From assembly GCA_009773205.1 (NCBI GenBank), contig WPAE01000006.1, forward strand, positions 147,311-211,310: a stretch of 64,000 nt of DNA. Reading direction: 5' to 3'. The stretch is from Ignavibacteria bacterium (GTDB lineage: Bacteria; Bacteroidota; Ignavibacteria; Ignavibacteriales; Melioribacteraceae). The notes under the pieces were generated by a model. The model was not told where the DNA came from, did no database searches, and saw only the letters and a list, made by a program, of their open reading frames with translations. Shown piece after piece: positions 53,105-62,399 of this stretch. How positions within the stretch are numbered: position 1 is the first letter of the stretch; every line of letters starts with the position of its first letter. The position numbers and the translations under genes are program-made.

Positions 53105-53191
53105 CATTGACGGATTTGGAATTCACTTTACAAACGAAATTGCCACACTTCACCGGTTCAGTTGGCAATGGATTATTATTCAGAGATTTCT
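53105..53191. repeat. Truncated family D repeat
   Basis: It shares 'ACAAACGAAATTGCCACACTTC' (cited as motif, about 53130-53151) and the right end TTATTCAGAGATTTCT with the full element at 34290-34492. The left inverted terminus is not present. It lies at the 5' side of exoD and extends that gene's open frame artificially. Confidence 0.6.
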
Positions 53192-53406
53192 ATATATACT
53201 TTTAATTTTGCTTTTAGTCGAGATTAGAACTATTATCTAATAGATTTGGGCTTACACTTCGCTATCGTTTTTCAATTATTCTTGGTGCGAAGTAAAGTAA
53301 ACTCTGTTACTTTGATTTTCCTTTTAGTAAATCTACTAAAAAGTACGCATTCTTAAATAAACAACAAATGTAAATTTAGTGCATAGTGCTTTATGAATAT
53401 TATATT

Positions 53407-53486
53407 GGCACCTCTAAAAACTTTTGTTTTAAAATATTTCATCCCGCAAAGCGGGGCAAAGTAAATTGATATTTTTAGAGGCGCCC
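53407..53486. repeat. Family A palindromic repeat, copy 5
   Basis: 80 bp, GGCACCTCTAAAAAC left and TTTTTAGAGGCGCCC right, with 'TTTTGTTTTAAAATATTTCAT' and 'CCCGCAAAGCGGGG' inside. The shortest complete copy. The flanking non-coding DNA (53192-53406 and 53487-53730) shows no other structure I can support. Confidence 0.78.
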
Positions 53487-53730
53487 ATATGTTAACTTTT
53501 CTGCATTGTCTTTGCATTTGCTTTTTCTATCAATGAGTTTGGAACTTAATACTTGCTAATAATTCCTTTCATTTAGATAATGCAAACGAGTGACTAAGCT
53601 GAACACAATACAGCATATTAGAATTTATAGATGTAGCGATTAATGCAACGCAATTAGTTTCGTTTAGCAACTTAGCTCCTAATTATTTACTATTAACACA
53701 GAAAAATTTTAGTACTTGATTAAAAATTAT

Positions 53731-53972
53731 ATGGCAAGAATTTCTCGAGTAGCAGTTTTTATTGAAACTTCCAGACGGTTGGAAGAAACTTTATAAAAGG
53801 AATTACAAAGTATATAGTTGAAACTGAACTAAGCATTTCCGAAATCTGTCGCTCGATAGTCTATTCTGATATCAGTCACATTTCGCGCTATTTTAAGAAA
53901 GTTAAAGTGTTGGACATAAAGACTTCAGTTGCGGAGCAAAAAAGTAAAAGGGCACAGAAAACCTTAAGCTAA
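53731..53972 (+). pseudogene. Relic of an AraC/XylR-type sugar regulator
   Basis: MARISRVAVFIETSRRLEETL ends in a stop; one base out of frame it continues KGITKYIVETELSISEICRS, IVYSDISHISRYFKKV and a tail to a stop at 53970. The first part matches the N-terminal start of the periplasmic-binding-like sensor of XylR-type regulators (RVAV...TSR...GI.KY), and the second matches the AraC helix-turn-helix (ISEIC...YSD.SHISRYFKK). The central sensor body is deleted and there is a frameshift, so it is dead. It lies just before galM and a sugar symporter, its likely former targets. Confidence 0.65.
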
Positions 53973-54067
53973 TTGTTCTGAGCAATTTGGCGGCTAAAAA
54001 TCGTTTTACTGCGTTGAATTACTTTGCATACAAGATAAACTGTAGTTAAAAATAAGAGAGAATTACT

Positions 54068-54121
54068 ATGAAAAAGTTTAGCTTACGTTTATTCCTCTTT
54101 TTAAGTTTAATCAGCATCTAA
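54068..54121 (+). pseudogene. Signal-peptide stub
   Basis: 17 codons, MKKFSLRLFLFLSLISI and stop, with a GAGAG site upstream. It looks like the start of an exported protein whose body is gone, or a leader-type peptide. It precedes galM by 27 bp. Confidence 0.3.
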
Positions 54122-54148
54122 CTGTCGCCAAATCAAAAGGAAGATAAT

Positions 54149-55204
54149 ATGATAGAGAAAAGATTTTTTGGGAATGTCGAAACAGACAAAGAAGTTTCCC
54201 TATTCACCTTGAAGAGTAAGAATGGAATGAAAGTAGAAATATGCAACTATGGAGCAGCAGTTGTTTCCATCTTTGTTCCAGATAAAAACGGGAAAAGTGA
54301 GAATGTAGTTTTAGGTTACGATTCTGCACAAGGTTACGAAAAATGTAGTTCTTATTTTGGTGCTATTGTTGGCAGGTATGGAAACAGAATTGGCAAAGGA
54401 ATATTTGTTCTCGATGGAAAAAATTATCAGTTAGATGTTAATGATGGCGAAAATCATTTGCACGGAGGAAAGTTTGGTTTTAATAAACGCATTTGGGATG
54501 CTGAACCAATTCAAACTGACACTGGACAATCTCTTAAACTTACTTTGATTGATAACAACGGTGAAATGGGATACGCCGGCACTGTTAAGTTAGATGTGAT
54601 TTACACTTTGAGCGAAGAGAATGAACTTATAATTGATTACTTAGGGGAAACAGATGAAACTACAATATTGAATCCCACACACCACTCTTACTTTAATTTA
54701 AGCGGAGATTTAACCAAGAATATTTTAGATCATCATTTGATGCTGAATGCTGACTACATAACTTATGTGGATAAAGGTTTTATTACAACCGGCGAACTGA
54801 ATAAAGTAGAAAACACGCCTTTTGATTTTAGAAATTTATCACGAATTGGGGAAAATATTAATTCTGATAATCAACAAATAAAATATGGTTTGGGATATGA
54901 TCATAACTGGGTAATAAATAATTGGGATAAGACAATTAAAAAAGTAGGCGAGCTATACGAACCTGTTTCAGGAAGATTTATGGAGATATTTACGGATCAA
55001 CCGGGGATACAATTTTATTCAGGCAACTTTTTAAATGGCGAACAAATTGGCAAGAATGGCATTGCGTGCAATTACAGAACGGGGCTTTGTTTAGAAACAC
55101 AACATTTCCCGGATTCACCAAACAAACCAAGTTTCCCGTCAGTAATAATAAATCCTGGCGAGCAATACGTACAAAAAACTATTTATAAATTTTCTACTAA
55201 ATAA
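54149..55204 (+). CDS. galM: Aldose 1-epimerase
   Basis: 351 residues. Interconverts alpha and beta anomers of aldoses such as galactose or glucose. Conserved residues: GRYGNRIGKG, the His of ENHLHGGKFGFNKR, the second His region PTHHSYFNLSG, and the catalytic Glu in GLCLETQHFPDSPNKP. No clear signal peptide, so cytoplasmic. An AAAGGAAG site precedes the ATG. Followed 18 bp later by the sodium/sugar symporter, a logical uptake unit. Confidence 0.94.
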   Translation: MIEKRFFGNVETDKEVSLFTLKSKNGMKVEICNYGAAVVSIFVPDKNGKSENVVLGYDSAQGYEKCSSYFGAIVGRYGNRIGKGIFVLDGKNYQLDVNDGENHLHGGKFGFNKRIWDAEPIQTDTGQSLKLTLIDNNGEMGYAGTVKLDVIYTLSEENELIIDYLGETDETTILNPTHHSYFNLSGDLTKNILDHHLMLNADYITYVDKGFITTGELNKVENTPFDFRNLSRIGENINSDNQQIKYGLGYDHNWVINNWDKTIKKVGELYEPVSGRFMEIFTDQPGIQFYSGNFLNGEQIGKNGIACNYRTGLCLETQHFPDSPNKPSFPSVIINPGEQYVQKTIYKFSTK

Positions 55205-55222
55205 TTAATCGAGGGAAAAATT

Positions 55223-56977
55223 ATGGCTGTTTTGCAAACACTTGACTGGTTAGTAATTGCAGGGTACTTCGCAATTGTATTAGGTGTGGCTTGGTGGGTA
55301 ATGAGAAAAAAGCAGAAAAATTCTACAGATTATTTTTTGGCTGGAAGGCATTTAGGCTGGTTTGTAGTTGGCGCTTCTATATTTGCTTCTAACATTGGCT
55401 CAGAACATTTAGTAGGATTGGCTGGTTCCGGCGCAACAGATGGAGTTGCAATGGCACATTACGAATTGCACGCTTGGTGCTTGCTGGTGCTTGGCTGGGT
55501 TATGGTTCCATTCTACATCCGTTCAAAGGTTTTTACGATGCCGGAGTTCTTAGAGAGAAGATTTAACCCAAGAGCAAGAACCGTTCTTTCTGCAATTTCG
55601 TTAGTTGCTTACATTCTTACAAAAATTGCCGTAGGTGTTTTTGCCGGCGGAGTTGTTTTTTCGGTGCTGCTGCCAGAATTAAATTTTATGGGAATGGACA
55701 GCTTTTGGATTGGTTCTATTTTGGTAATTGTTATTACAGGTTTATACACCGTGGCTGGCGGAATGACTGCCGTGGCTTATACAGAAGCTCTTCAAACAAT
55801 AGTTTTAATTATTGGGTCTGCATTAGTTACTATTTTTGGTTTGCAAGCATTAGGAGGTTGGGGTGAGCTAAAGGCAATTGCTGGTGCCGAAATGTTCAAC
55901 TTATGGAAGCCATTAGTTCCTGCTGGAGTTGAAGGCACTTGGGCTCCTGTTAAAGAAGCCGGTAAAATGGCTTGGTATTTCAATGATAACTATCCATGGA
56001 TTGGAATGTTGTTATGTGCGCCAATTATTGGTTTGTGGTATTGGACTACAGACCAATACATCGTTCAAAGAACTCTATCAGCAGCAAACATAAAGGAAGC
56101 CAGAAGAGGTTCAATAGCAGCGGCATTTTTCAAATTGCTTCCGATATTCATTTTTATCATTCCCGGAATTATTTGTTTTGCGCTTGCTGCTAGCGGCAAA
56201 GTTCCTGCATTACAATCGCAACTAATTGGCTCAGATGGACAGATTATAAGAGACAACGCACAGCAAGCCTTTCCTTTAATGGTTGCTCACGTTTTGCCTG
56301 TTGGTGTAAGAGGACTTGTGGTTGCTGGGCTGCTTGCAGCTTTAATGAGTTCACTTGCAGGTGTATTTAATGCGTGTTCAACTTTATTTACACTTGATTT
56401 TTATTCCCGATTAAAACCAAACGTATCTCAAGAAAAACTTGTTTGGGTTGGAAGAGTAGCTACTGCAGTTATGGTTGTAATTGGACTTCTATGGCTGCCG
56501 GTTATTCGCGGTGGAAAAGGTTTATACGATTATTTGCAAGGCGTGCAAGCTTATCTCGCTCCGCCAATCTTTGTGGTTTTCTTTGCTGGAATATTTCATA
56601 AGAGGTTAAATGCAAAAGGCGCTTTGGCAGCACTTTACACAGGTTTTGCCTTAGGATTAATTAGACTGGCAATTGATACACCTGTAAAATTATCTGCCGG
56701 CTTTACTTATCAAGAAGGTTCAATCTTGTGGATTATCAATAACATCTTCTTTCAGTATTATAGTTTATTGATCTTCGTAATTAGTTTGGTTGTTATGGTT
56801 GTTGTTAGTTATATGAGTGAGCAGCCTGATTACACAAAGATTAAAGGTTTAACCTATGGCACCATTACAGAAGAGCATAAGAAAGATACCAGAAGCAGCT
56901 GGTCAGCAATTGATGTTATTACAACAAGCATTGTGCTTTCTTTAATTCTGATCGCATACATTTATTTCTCCGGTTAA
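55223..56977 (+). CDS. Sodium/solute symporter (SSS family, sugar type)
   Basis: 584 residues, about 14 membrane helices. The family motif region GASIFASNIGSEHLVGLAGSG (cited in part) and the sugar-transporter-like stretch YWTTDQYIVQRTLSA are present, as in SGLT-type symporters (vSGLT). The N-terminus DWLVIAGYFAIVLGVAWWVM is TM1. It probably imports a monosaccharide with Na+; the galM neighbour supports a sugar substrate. Terminal helix LSLILIAYIYFSG. Confidence 0.9.
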   Translation: MAVLQTLDWLVIAGYFAIVLGVAWWVMRKKQKNSTDYFLAGRHLGWFVVGASIFASNIGSEHLVGLAGSGATDGVAMAHYELHAWCLLVLGWVMVPFYIRSKVFTMPEFLERRFNPRARTVLSAISLVAYILTKIAVGVFAGGVVFSVLLPELNFMGMDSFWIGSILVIVITGLYTVAGGMTAVAYTEALQTIVLIIGSALVTIFGLQALGGWGELKAIAGAEMFNLWKPLVPAGVEGTWAPVKEAGKMAWYFNDNYPWIGMLLCAPIIGLWYWTTDQYIVQRTLSAANIKEARRGSIAAAFFKLLPIFIFIIPGIICFALAASGKVPALQSQLIGSDGQIIRDNAQQAFPLMVAHVLPVGVRGLVVAGLLAALMSSLAGVFNACSTLFTLDFYSRLKPNVSQEKLVWVGRVATAVMVVIGLLWLPVIRGGKGLYDYLQGVQAYLAPPIFVVFFAGIFHKRLNAKGALAALYTGFALGLIRLAIDTPVKLSAGFTYQEGSILWIINNIFFQYYSLLIFVISLVVMVVVSYMSEQPDYTKIKGLTYGTITEEHKKDTRSSWSAIDVITTSIVLSLILIAYIYFSG

Positions 56978-57308
56978 ACTTACAGAGGAAGAAATGAATA
57001 AGTATGTGATTGGATCACGGCGAATTTAACTTGCAACTTGAAATCGGAGAATATTAAACGAAGTAACTTTGAGACTACTGAGCAGAATTCAGTGTAATTC
57101 TTAAGCAAAAAATTAGTTACACAGTGAAAGTACTGAGTTCCACAGAGGAAAAACTAGTTGCCCAATACGCTCGGCAAGTCAGGCGACAGATTACTAATGT
57201 ATTTTTCTTTTAAAATTGTTTCCAACGTAAAAGATTTCTCACGCAGCAAGTTGAAGAATAGCATTTTAGTATATTTACGGCACTTTTATAACAATTTATG
57301 GATTTAAA
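56978..57308. other. Gene-free gap before pta
   Basis: No reading frame or repeat that I can support. Near its end TTG (57251-57253) and TATATTTA (57270-57277) form a weak -33/-7-like pair ahead of pta, with a 16-nt spacer shorter than optimum. Confidence 0.4.
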
Positions 57309-58292
57309 ATGGCTGAAATTTTATTACTTAAACAAATTAGAGAAAAAGCAGCATTGAAGAAGAAAACTCTAGTACTTCCGGAATCTCACGATGAACGTGT
57401 TTTAAAAGCCGCCGAGATTCTGTCAAAAGAAAAAGTTGCTTCTGTAATTACTTTGGGAAATGAAGATAAGATTAGAAACGATGCAGCAAAACTTGGCGTT
57501 GATCTTCAAGGAATAAGAATAATTGACCCGGAGAAATCAGAAAAATTAAGTGACTTTACAAACATTTTTTACAACCTAAGAAAGCACAAAGGCGTTACTA
57601 TTGAACAAGCACGAGAAACAATTCGGCGCGATATATTCTTTGCAGGAATGATGGTTCGTGAAGATTTGGCTCACGCGAGTGTCTCTGGTTCATTTGCAAC
57701 AACGGCAGATGTTACACGCGCTTCCATTTTTTGCGTTGGGCTTACGCCGGGAATGTCAATCCTTTCTAGTTTCTTTTTGATGGCTTACCCTGACATAGTT
57801 TACAGCTTTGCTGATTGCGCGGTTAATCCTAACCCAGATGCAAGCCAATTAGCAGATATTGCGATTTCAACTGCTGATAATCATAAAAAATTAACCGGCG
57901 AAGAATCTTACGTTGCAATGCTTTCCTTTTCAACAAAAGGAAGTGCCGAACATGAACTGATTGATAAAGTTCGTCAAGCAACACAATTTGTAAAAGAAAG
58001 AAGACCGGATATTAAAGTTGATGGCGAACTGCAGTTTGACGCAGCAATTGTTGAAAGCATTGGCAGGAAAAAATCTCCGGGCAGCGATGTTGCTGGGCGT
58101 GCCAATGTTTTAGTTTTCCCGGATTTGAACGCAGGAAACATTGGCTACAAAATTGCTCAGAGACTTGGCGGTGCAGAAGCAATTGGCCCGGTTAATCAAG
58201 GACTTAAAAAGCCATTTTTCGATTTAAGCCGTGGCTGCTCTGTAAATGATATTGTAAACACTGCTGCAATTGCTTGTTTAATGACTGATTAA
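57309..58292 (+). CDS. pta: Phosphate acetyltransferase
   Basis: 327 residues, the short PTA_PTB form. Interconverts acetyl-CoA and acetyl phosphate in acetate metabolism. Conserved: LPESHDERVLKAAEIL, GMMVREDLAHASVSGS, MLSFSTKGSAEHE, DGELQFDAAIVE, and the terminal PVNQGLKKPFFDLSRGCS. No ackA partner lies nearby. Probably monocistronic. Confidence 0.93.
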   Translation: MAEILLLKQIREKAALKKKTLVLPESHDERVLKAAEILSKEKVASVITLGNEDKIRNDAAKLGVDLQGIRIIDPEKSEKLSDFTNIFYNLRKHKGVTIEQARETIRRDIFFAGMMVREDLAHASVSGSFATTADVTRASIFCVGLTPGMSILSSFFLMAYPDIVYSFADCAVNPNPDASQLADIAISTADNHKKLTGEESYVAMLSFSTKGSAEHELIDKVRQATQFVKERRPDIKVDGELQFDAAIVESIGRKKSPGSDVAGRANVLVFPDLNAGNIGYKIAQRLGGAEAIGPVNQGLKKPFFDLSRGCSVNDIVNTAAIACLMTD

Positions 58293-58324
58293 ATAGGCAA
58301 TAGTAACAAGGTAAAAGGCGTTAT

Positions 58325-58604
58325 GGCACCTATTTCATCCCGCAAAGCGCATAGGCGTCAACTTAACAAAAGTTTCTTATTTAGAATTTGTTCAATTTAT
58401 TTTGTTTATAGAGCATATAGCTATTTTTTTATGTCATCCCTAAAGGGATTATAAACCTAATTCCCGTTAGGGAATAAATATTTATGAGCCTACTATAAAA
58501 AGGTATTTCGGATGAAAATGCTTTGATTATTGCTCAAATTCAAAGTGCAAAAACTCAATTTGAGGCTTTTTAGAGTAGGCTCATTGATATTTTTAGAGGT
58601 GCCC
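58325..58604. repeat. Family A repeat ends around an inserted family B element
   Basis: Left: GGCACCTATTTCATCCCGCAAAG at 58325 (cited in part), a shortened family A start. Right: TTGATATTTTTAGAGGTGCCC ending at 58604. Between them lies unrelated AT-rich sequence with an ATTCCC-GTTA-GGGAAT hairpin (58460-58475) and the family B element 58484-58584. The family B element meets the family A right arm exactly at GATATTTTT. Confidence 0.55.
58484..58584. repeat. Family B palindromic repeat, copy 4
   Basis: 101 bp: ATGAGCCTACTATAAAAAGG left, TTTTTAGAGTAGGCTCAT right, 17-18 bp imperfect inverted termini. The interior differs from copies 1-3 (no GC-rich block), so only termini are conserved. After it, 58605-58790 holds a GC-rich palindrome near 58625 and no gene. 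Confidence 0.75.
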
Positions 58605-58790
58605 TTAATTCTTCGTTCTTCACTCTTCGTGCTTCCTGCCTCGACTGGCGCAAGGCAAGGCGGGCGTTCTTCGTTCTGTAATGCTTCCCAAGAACAAAGT
58701 GAAAAGTTCATTATTTCTCCGTCTGGTTACGGGATCCATTGGTCATTAATTGATTAAGATTTGTCTCTTGACGGGTTGATAAAACCTTAT

Positions 58791-58886
58791 GGCACCTCTA
58801 AAAATATCAATATCCTTTGCAGATTTTGCTTTTTCTTTGCGAACTCCGCGTTAAAATTTTTGAAATACTAATTTTTAGAGGTGCCC
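58791..58886. repeat. Family A palindromic repeat, copy 6 (inverted interior)
   Basis: 96 bp, GGCACCTCTAAAAATATC left, TTTTTAGAGGTGCCC right. The body 'AATATCCTTTGC...TTTGCGAACT' is the reverse complement of the body in copies 4 and 5. Confidence 0.78.
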
Positions 58887-59047
58887 CTTAGATACCCATA
58901 AGTAAATGGAGAAACATAGAAGGAGTGTTTGCTAGACAGTCCTTCTCTGCTTTTCTATTGAATTGTATCTCTAAAATTTTCAAAAAAATTTCTTTGAAAT
59001 TCTTGTAGTTTATACTAAATTAAAATAGAAAAAGATATGAGTTGCCG

Positions 59048-60094
59048 ATGGGGGAACCTAATTTTCCTCAAAGAATTAAAGCTATCTTAATCAATATTTA
59101 CAACGGACAGCATAATCACTCGGAGATTACCGACTTAGTTAAGATTTCGCGTGTAGTTGTAATTTCTCATTTCAGCAGGAACAGAAAGCACACAACATAT
59201 TTATGCTGTAAGAACGGATTTTCTCTTGCAGACCTTGCCTACGATTGCATTGGAGAAGTATTTGAAAAATCTTACAATGGAGAGTTCAAAAACTTAAAAA
59301 CATTTTTTGCTTCTCTAAATAAATGTATCCACGAGACCTTACCAGCAGAAGTTTATGTAGCTTATAAAAGTCTTCTTATGCGCATTGCAGAAGCACAAGA
59401 AGCAAGACTTTTTGCCCAGTTTGATCCAAATGGATTTAAGATTATAAGGAATATCAAAGAAAAGATTAGCGAAGAAAATCTTTTTGTTTTAGTTAAAAAA
59501 AATAACGAACTAGTCCTAAAATTTTCTACTATTGAACAAAGCAATTCCCTGCCTTACCTTTCTGTTGATGATATTACTACCGATTTTATTTCACTTGCCA
59601 AAAACGGTAAGAGTACTGTACAATTCTTAAACTCTTTGTACAAAGTGATTGAAACTCAGATAAATTGCAGAAAGGAGATCCTTTTGAGTGACGCTGTAGA
59701 ACTATTTAAAAGAGTCTATGGAATTTCCGATAAGTTTAATGGCGCTTCAGATGATAATTTTGAAAATCTAAGTTATCAACCTAAACTTGGTGAGCTTGAG
59801 ATTGGTGAAATTCGAATTAAAGTATTGTGCAGATTGAAGGAAAAAATATTGCTTAATTACTACGCTAAGGGAAAAATAACCAAAGAGCAGGCTAATGCAA
59901 TGTATTCTTCTTTAGACGATTTGATAAATGATTGGATTGAACTTGGCACTAATTCAGATTCATTTTACGAGTACTTTAACAGCCGGTTAGAGATTAACAA
60001 ACGCGAGTACCAAATTCATATTAAAGATAAAATGGAGTATCTTGTAAAAGAAGCAAGAAAAGAATTTGCCCTGTTGATTTACTCAAAAAATTAA
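59048..60094 (+). CDS. Candidate divergent sigma-like factor, function unproven
   Basis: 348 residues, mostly helical, no membrane segment. I do not recognise a named family. A segment at about 50-75, GFSLADLAYDCIGEVFEKSYNG, has the rhythm of sigma-70 region 2.1-2.2 (DLAQD.F...W), and a C-terminal helical region (about 225-345) follows a linker. The next gene, 49 bp downstream, starts with an HxxxCxxC zinc motif as in ZAS anti-sigma factors, which is the main reason to suspect a sigma role. Start ATG at 59048 preferred over the TTG two codons earlier; neither has a good ribosome site. Alternative: a regulator unrelated to sigma factors. Confidence 0.5.
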   Translation: MGEPNFPQRIKAILINIYNGQHNHSEITDLVKISRVVVISHFSRNRKHTTYLCCKNGFSLADLAYDCIGEVFEKSYNGEFKNLKTFFASLNKCIHETLPAEVYVAYKSLLMRIAEAQEARLFAQFDPNGFKIIRNIKEKISEENLFVLVKKNNELVLKFSTIEQSNSLPYLSVDDITTDFISLAKNGKSTVQFLNSLYKVIETQINCRKEILLSDAVELFKRVYGISDKFNGASDDNFENLSYQPKLGELEIGEIRIKVLCRLKEKILLNYYAKGKITKEQANAMYSSLDDLINDWIELGTNSDSFYEYFNSRLEINKREYQIHIKDKMEYLVKEARKEFALLIYSKN

Positions 60095-60142
60095 TTCCGC
60101 AACAATAGAAAATGCAGTAATAATTATATAAAGGATTTTCAT

Positions 60143-61621
60143 TTGCATATTAGTGAAGAAATATTAGAAAAGTTCTACTTGGAACCGGAATCTTTTTCAA
60201 GAGAAGAAAAAGTTAATATTATTATGCACTTAGATTCTTGTAACGAGTGCAGTCTGCTCTTGGATAGTATTGCTGAGTTTATAAACGAAATTGATGTTGA
60301 AACCGATGAGGAACCAACAGTTAACGATAATGAGTTTGCTCTTATAATAAAACATAGATTAGAGAATGTAAATGAAACCAATCTGCTGATAGCGAAAAAC
60401 AACTCTGTTGAATTATATAACCACAAAGCTGAAATTATCAGCAGGTTTAGTGATTTTTCTTTGAGAAACATATTTACAGTAATAAAGCATTATCCTTTTG
60501 CATCTTTTACTTTTGCAGCAATTAGTGTTATGGCTGTTGCTTTTATATTTACTACTTTTAGAACAACTATCAAGGATTCTAATCCGGTTTACGCCGAAAT
60601 AAAAAATTCAATATTGCATTTGTATAATAAACAAGGGGACATATATCTAAAATCACTTGCCTCAGGTATTAAACCAATAAAAACCGATTCTATTATTCAT
60701 TACAGCAAAGGAATTGTAAAAACCATTACAATTGCAGATGTTTTAGATGACAGTAAAAATGAGATTTTGTTATTTGGCAACTATGGAATGCAGGGTATGT
60801 ACGCAACCGATACTCTATACTGCCTCGATAATTATGCTAATGTAAAATGGAAATCTTCTCTTGCGCCTAAGGTTGATTTCAACAGTCTAAAATGGCACTT
60901 AACCAAATGGAGTTTAGTTTCTGTTGATGTTATTAATTACAAAGGCTCTAAGAAGATTATTGCAACTGCTAACGATTATGTCTATGCCGCTTCCGTTGTT
61001 ATGGATATTGACCCTGAAACTGGCAAGGTCCTTCAAAATTTTTATTTCCCTGGTCATTTAGTCGGCATTATTCATTATGATATTAATAATGATCTACAAG
61101 ATGAACTAATAATAAGTACGATTAATAATGCACTAAGGCGTATATCTTTAACAGTATTATCTCTAGATAACATTTCGGGCTTTGCACCTGCTAACGACTA
61201 TTTTTATCCAGCTGAATATTATAAAGGAAGTGAACTTTACTATATTCTTTTACCTTGGACAGAGCACGGTAAAAAACATGCAAAGGCAAATTTTAACGCT
61301 TTAGTAGATCTTAAAAGCGCAGGAACTGATGAACTAATAGTTTATACTTGGGAAAATAACGGTGTTGATGAAAAAACAGAATCAGTATTTGGACTGCTCT
61401 TCAATTTTGACAAAAACTTTTATACTAAGAGTATAATTGGCTCTGTTGTTTATGTAAAAACGTATGAAGAATTATACAATAAAGGCGTTTATACACAGCC
61501 TTTAGATTCGGTTTATTTCAATGCGGTAAGAGATTCTATCAAATATTGGGATGGAGACAAGTTTGTAAACTCTCCAACAAAAAATAAATACTGGAATCAA
61601 AAGTTTCAGATGCCGGAGTAG
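60143..61621 (+). CDS. Membrane protein with anti-sigma-like zinc finger and FG-GAP-like exterior
   Basis: 492 residues. N-terminal cytoplasmic zinc-finger-like motif H29-x3-C33-x2-C36 (MHLDSCNECSLLLDS), one membrane helix at about 118-138 (FTFAAISVMAVAFIFTTF), and an extracytoplasmic region with repeat-like DxxxDxxxE loops (VLDDSKNEILLFG, DINNDLQDELIIS, DLKSAGTDELIVY) that resemble FG-GAP/VCBS propeller blades. It could bind the upstream sigma-like protein inside and sense a ligand outside. TTG start with AGGA 8 nt upstream. The role is inferred. Confidence 0.65.
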   Translation: MHISEEILEKFYLEPESFSREEKVNIIMHLDSCNECSLLLDSIAEFINEIDVETDEEPTVNDNEFALIIKHRLENVNETNLLIAKNNSVELYNHKAEIISRFSDFSLRNIFTVIKHYPFASFTFAAISVMAVAFIFTTFRTTIKDSNPVYAEIKNSILHLYNKQGDIYLKSLASGIKPIKTDSIIHYSKGIVKTITIADVLDDSKNEILLFGNYGMQGMYATDTLYCLDNYANVKWKSSLAPKVDFNSLKWHLTKWSLVSVDVINYKGSKKIIATANDYVYAASVVMDIDPETGKVLQNFYFPGHLVGIIHYDINNDLQDELIISTINNALRRISLTVLSLDNISGFAPANDYFYPAEYYKGSELYYILLPWTEHGKKHAKANFNALVDLKSAGTDELIVYTWENNGVDEKTESVFGLLFNFDKNFYTKSIIGSVVYVKTYEELYNKGVYTQPLDSVYFNAVRDSIKYWDGDKFVNSPTKNKYWNQKFQMPE

Positions 61622-61686
61622 TTGCTTCATTTGTAATATCAATCGTATAGAATTTTTTGTATTTTGTGAAAAATAGAAGAACAAAA

Positions 61687-62004
61687 ATGGATAATCTCAG
61701 TATTATAAAAGCTCTAAAGAAACATTTACAAGATAACTTTGGCAGTGTTGTAAAAGATGTTATTTTATTTGGTTCGAGAGCAGCCGGAACAGCAGTAGAT
61801 GATTCCGATTACGATGTATTGATTGTTTTGACTGAAGATTATAATTGGCGTGATGAAAATAAAATTCTCGATTTATGTTATGATATGAATTTAAAATACG
61901 ATATTCTAATTGATGCTCATTTTATTTCGCAAAAAGGATTGAGCACTTTAAGAGGTAAGCAGCCAATTTTTGTTAATGCGATAAAATTTGGTTTGCACGC
62001 GTGA
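61687..62004 (+). CDS. MNT-type nucleotidyltransferase (second pair)
   Basis: 105 residues: ILFGSRAAGTAVDDSDYDVLIVL carries the GS and DxD nucleotidyltransferase motif (cited in part). It is the antitoxin-type half of an MNT/HEPN pair; the HEPN frame starts with a GTGA overlap at its stop. Not closely similar to the MNT protein at 10426. ATG at 61687 preferred; the frame is open 10 codons upstream. Confidence 0.87.
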   Translation: MDNLSIIKALKKHLQDNFGSVVKDVILFGSRAAGTAVDDSDYDVLIVLTEDYNWRDENKILDLCYDMNLKYDILIDAHFISQKGLSTLRGKQPIFVNAIKFGLHA

Positions 62005-62399
62005 CACTTGATAAAGAAAGCCAAAGGGCGTTAATTAATTATCGTTTAGAACAAGCCGACGAAGCAATTTAAGATGTCGAATTATTAATAAATAACACTC
62101 GGTTACGTTCTGCGGTTAATAGGATTTATTACGGATTGTTTTATTCACTTTTAGCTCTTGCTTTGGTTGAGCAGTTTGAATCTTCAAAGCATTCGCAATT
62201 AATAGGATGGTTCAATAAAAACTTTATTCATACAAGAATAATCAATGAACGTTTCGGTAAAATTATTAGCAGAGCATTTAATAGAAGAACCAAAAGCGAT
62301 TACGATACTTATGTAAATTATGATAAGTCTGAAGCAGAAGAAATGTTCAGTGAAATGAAAGATTTTGTAACAGAAATAAAAAGAATACTAAAAGTGTAG
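62001..62399 (+). pseudogene. HEPN-domain gene with in-frame stop
   Basis: GTG at 62001 overlaps the MNT stop. The frame reads VTLDKESQRALINYRLEQAD EAI (shown in part), a TAA at 62070-62072, then DVELLINNTRLRSAVNRIYY and on to the stop at 62399. The second part is a typical UPF0332-like HEPN core (RSAVNRIYYGLFYS). The TAA stands where the family usually has Glu (EAIEDVELL), so a single GAA-to-TAA change would explain it. 132 codons in all. The remaining 87-codon frame from 62136 lacks the first helix. Likely inactive unless read through. Confidence 0.8.

Noticed and set aside
53405..53425. TTGGCACC of family A termini as sigma-54 -24 boxes
   Set aside because: No TTGC-type -12 box at the required distance; the motif is the repeat terminus.
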